From NCBI GenBank assembly GCA_018814505.1, contig JAHIZQ010000159.1, forward strand, positions 1-6,759: DNA of 6,759 bases, written 5' to 3'. Below the pieces are notes generated by a model. It ran no database searches and was not told the DNA's origin. It worked only from the letters and a program-made list of their open reading frames with translations. This document shows positions 6,316-6,759 of this stretch, one piece after another; positions within the stretch are counted from its first letter, which is position 1, and each line of letters opens with the position of its first letter. This DNA comes from Candidatus Omnitrophota bacterium. GTDB lineage: Bacteria; Omnitrophota; Gorgyraeia; Tantalellales; Tantalellaceae. Position numbers and translations under genes: made by a program.

Positions 6316-6759
6316 CTAATCCGCCGGCAGCAAGGCACCGTATCTCTGACGTGCCATTGATGCCCATTCCGGATTTTTTTCTGCCAGCATATCCATTAAC
6401 AGGTTCGATGTCGTAATTTGCCCGGATCGGGCGTACAAAATCGCTGCGGATACTAGCACCTCTTCGTGCTTTGGAAACGCATCAAGAACCTGAAGGGCAT
6501 AGTCAAGGGCTTCTGGATAAAACGCCGGGGCATCCAGATATTCTGCCAAGACCGGCAGCAGGCGAACATCCCTCTCGATTGGATACCCCGCCTCTTCGGA
6601 AGCCCGAAGCTCAACAAACGCCTCATCGAATCGTTGTTGCATGGCATAGACGGCGGCTAGGCGGAACAGAATTTGTTTCCGGTTTGCCGGCAACGAATGC
6701 GCCAACGCGTCCTGAAATGCCAATTCTGCCTTATATGGATCACCTGCGAGTAATGCGAT
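6316..6759 (-). CDS. TPR-like helical repeat protein, C-terminal part (5' end cut by window)
   Basis: 147 residues are visible. The frame is open to the right edge: codons before the TTG at 6723-6721 read IALLAGDPYKAE, continuous with the repeat pattern, so that TTG is an internal Leu and the start lies outside. The sequence is a run of paired amphipathic helices with tetratricopeptide-like spacing, such as FRLAAVYAMQQRFDEAFVELRASEEAGY, here split as FRLAAVYAMQQ (helix A) and RFDEAFVELRA (helix B), and later ALDYALQVLDAFP followed by LVSAAILYARSG. Such proteins scaffold protein contacts; the partner is unknown. If the missing N-terminus carries a kinase, transcription-factor or adenylate-cyclase domain, the role would be very different. 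The region is richer in GC than the operon and convergent with it, so it is unlikely to be part of the glycan system. Confidence 0.7.
   Translation of the reverse strand: MALLAGDPYKAELAFQDALAHSLPANRKQILFRLAAVYAMQQRFDEAFVELRASEEAGYPIERDVRLLPVLAEYLDAPAFYPEALDYALQVLDAFPKHEEVLVSAAILYARSGQITTSNLLMDMLAEKNPEWASMARQRYGALLPAD

Noticed and set aside
6721..6723. TTG as the start of the minus-strand TPR-like gene
   Set aside because: The open frame runs on to the right edge with helix-like sequence, so the gene is cut by the window.

Overview
The window holds five genes in one direction that look like the 3' part of a polysaccharide-use operon, a structured intergenic region, and the 3' end of an unrelated convergent gene. 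Bases 1-1833 encode two integral-membrane subunits of a carbohydrate ABC importer (MalF-type, cut by the left edge, then MalG-type). Next come a lipoprotein with a discoidin-like (F5/8 type C, CBM32-like) module joined to a GH113-like TIM-barrel glycosidase (1880-3511), an exported stand-alone beta-sandwich protein that looks carbohydrate-binding (3544-4143), a membrane-anchored paralogue of that protein (4253-5011), and a second GH113-like glycosidase with an N-terminal membrane anchor (5056-6174). Bases 6175-6315 hold inverted repeats and no gene. Bases 6316-6759 are the end of a minus-strand gene for a helical, TPR-like repeat protein, cut by the right edge.

The likely scheme is that the two glycosidases cut a beta-linked glycan, with beta-mannan the best guess from the GH113 family, outside the cytoplasm. 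The two binding proteins would hold the glycan, and the importer would take up the oligosaccharides. No solute-binding protein, ATPase or regulator is in the window; they would lie upstream or elsewhere. The notable feature is the arrangement enzyme, binding module, binding module, enzyme, with each product delivered differently: lipid anchor, free secretion, and two transmembrane anchors.

The organism is a bacterium with moderately low GC in this operon and clear Shine-Dalgarno sites, which argues against typical Bacteroidota. A lipoprotein and membrane-tethered glycosidases fit several phyla. The sequence does not settle the taxon, and a little-studied uncultured lineage is possible. The final 450 bases are visibly richer in GC than the operon.
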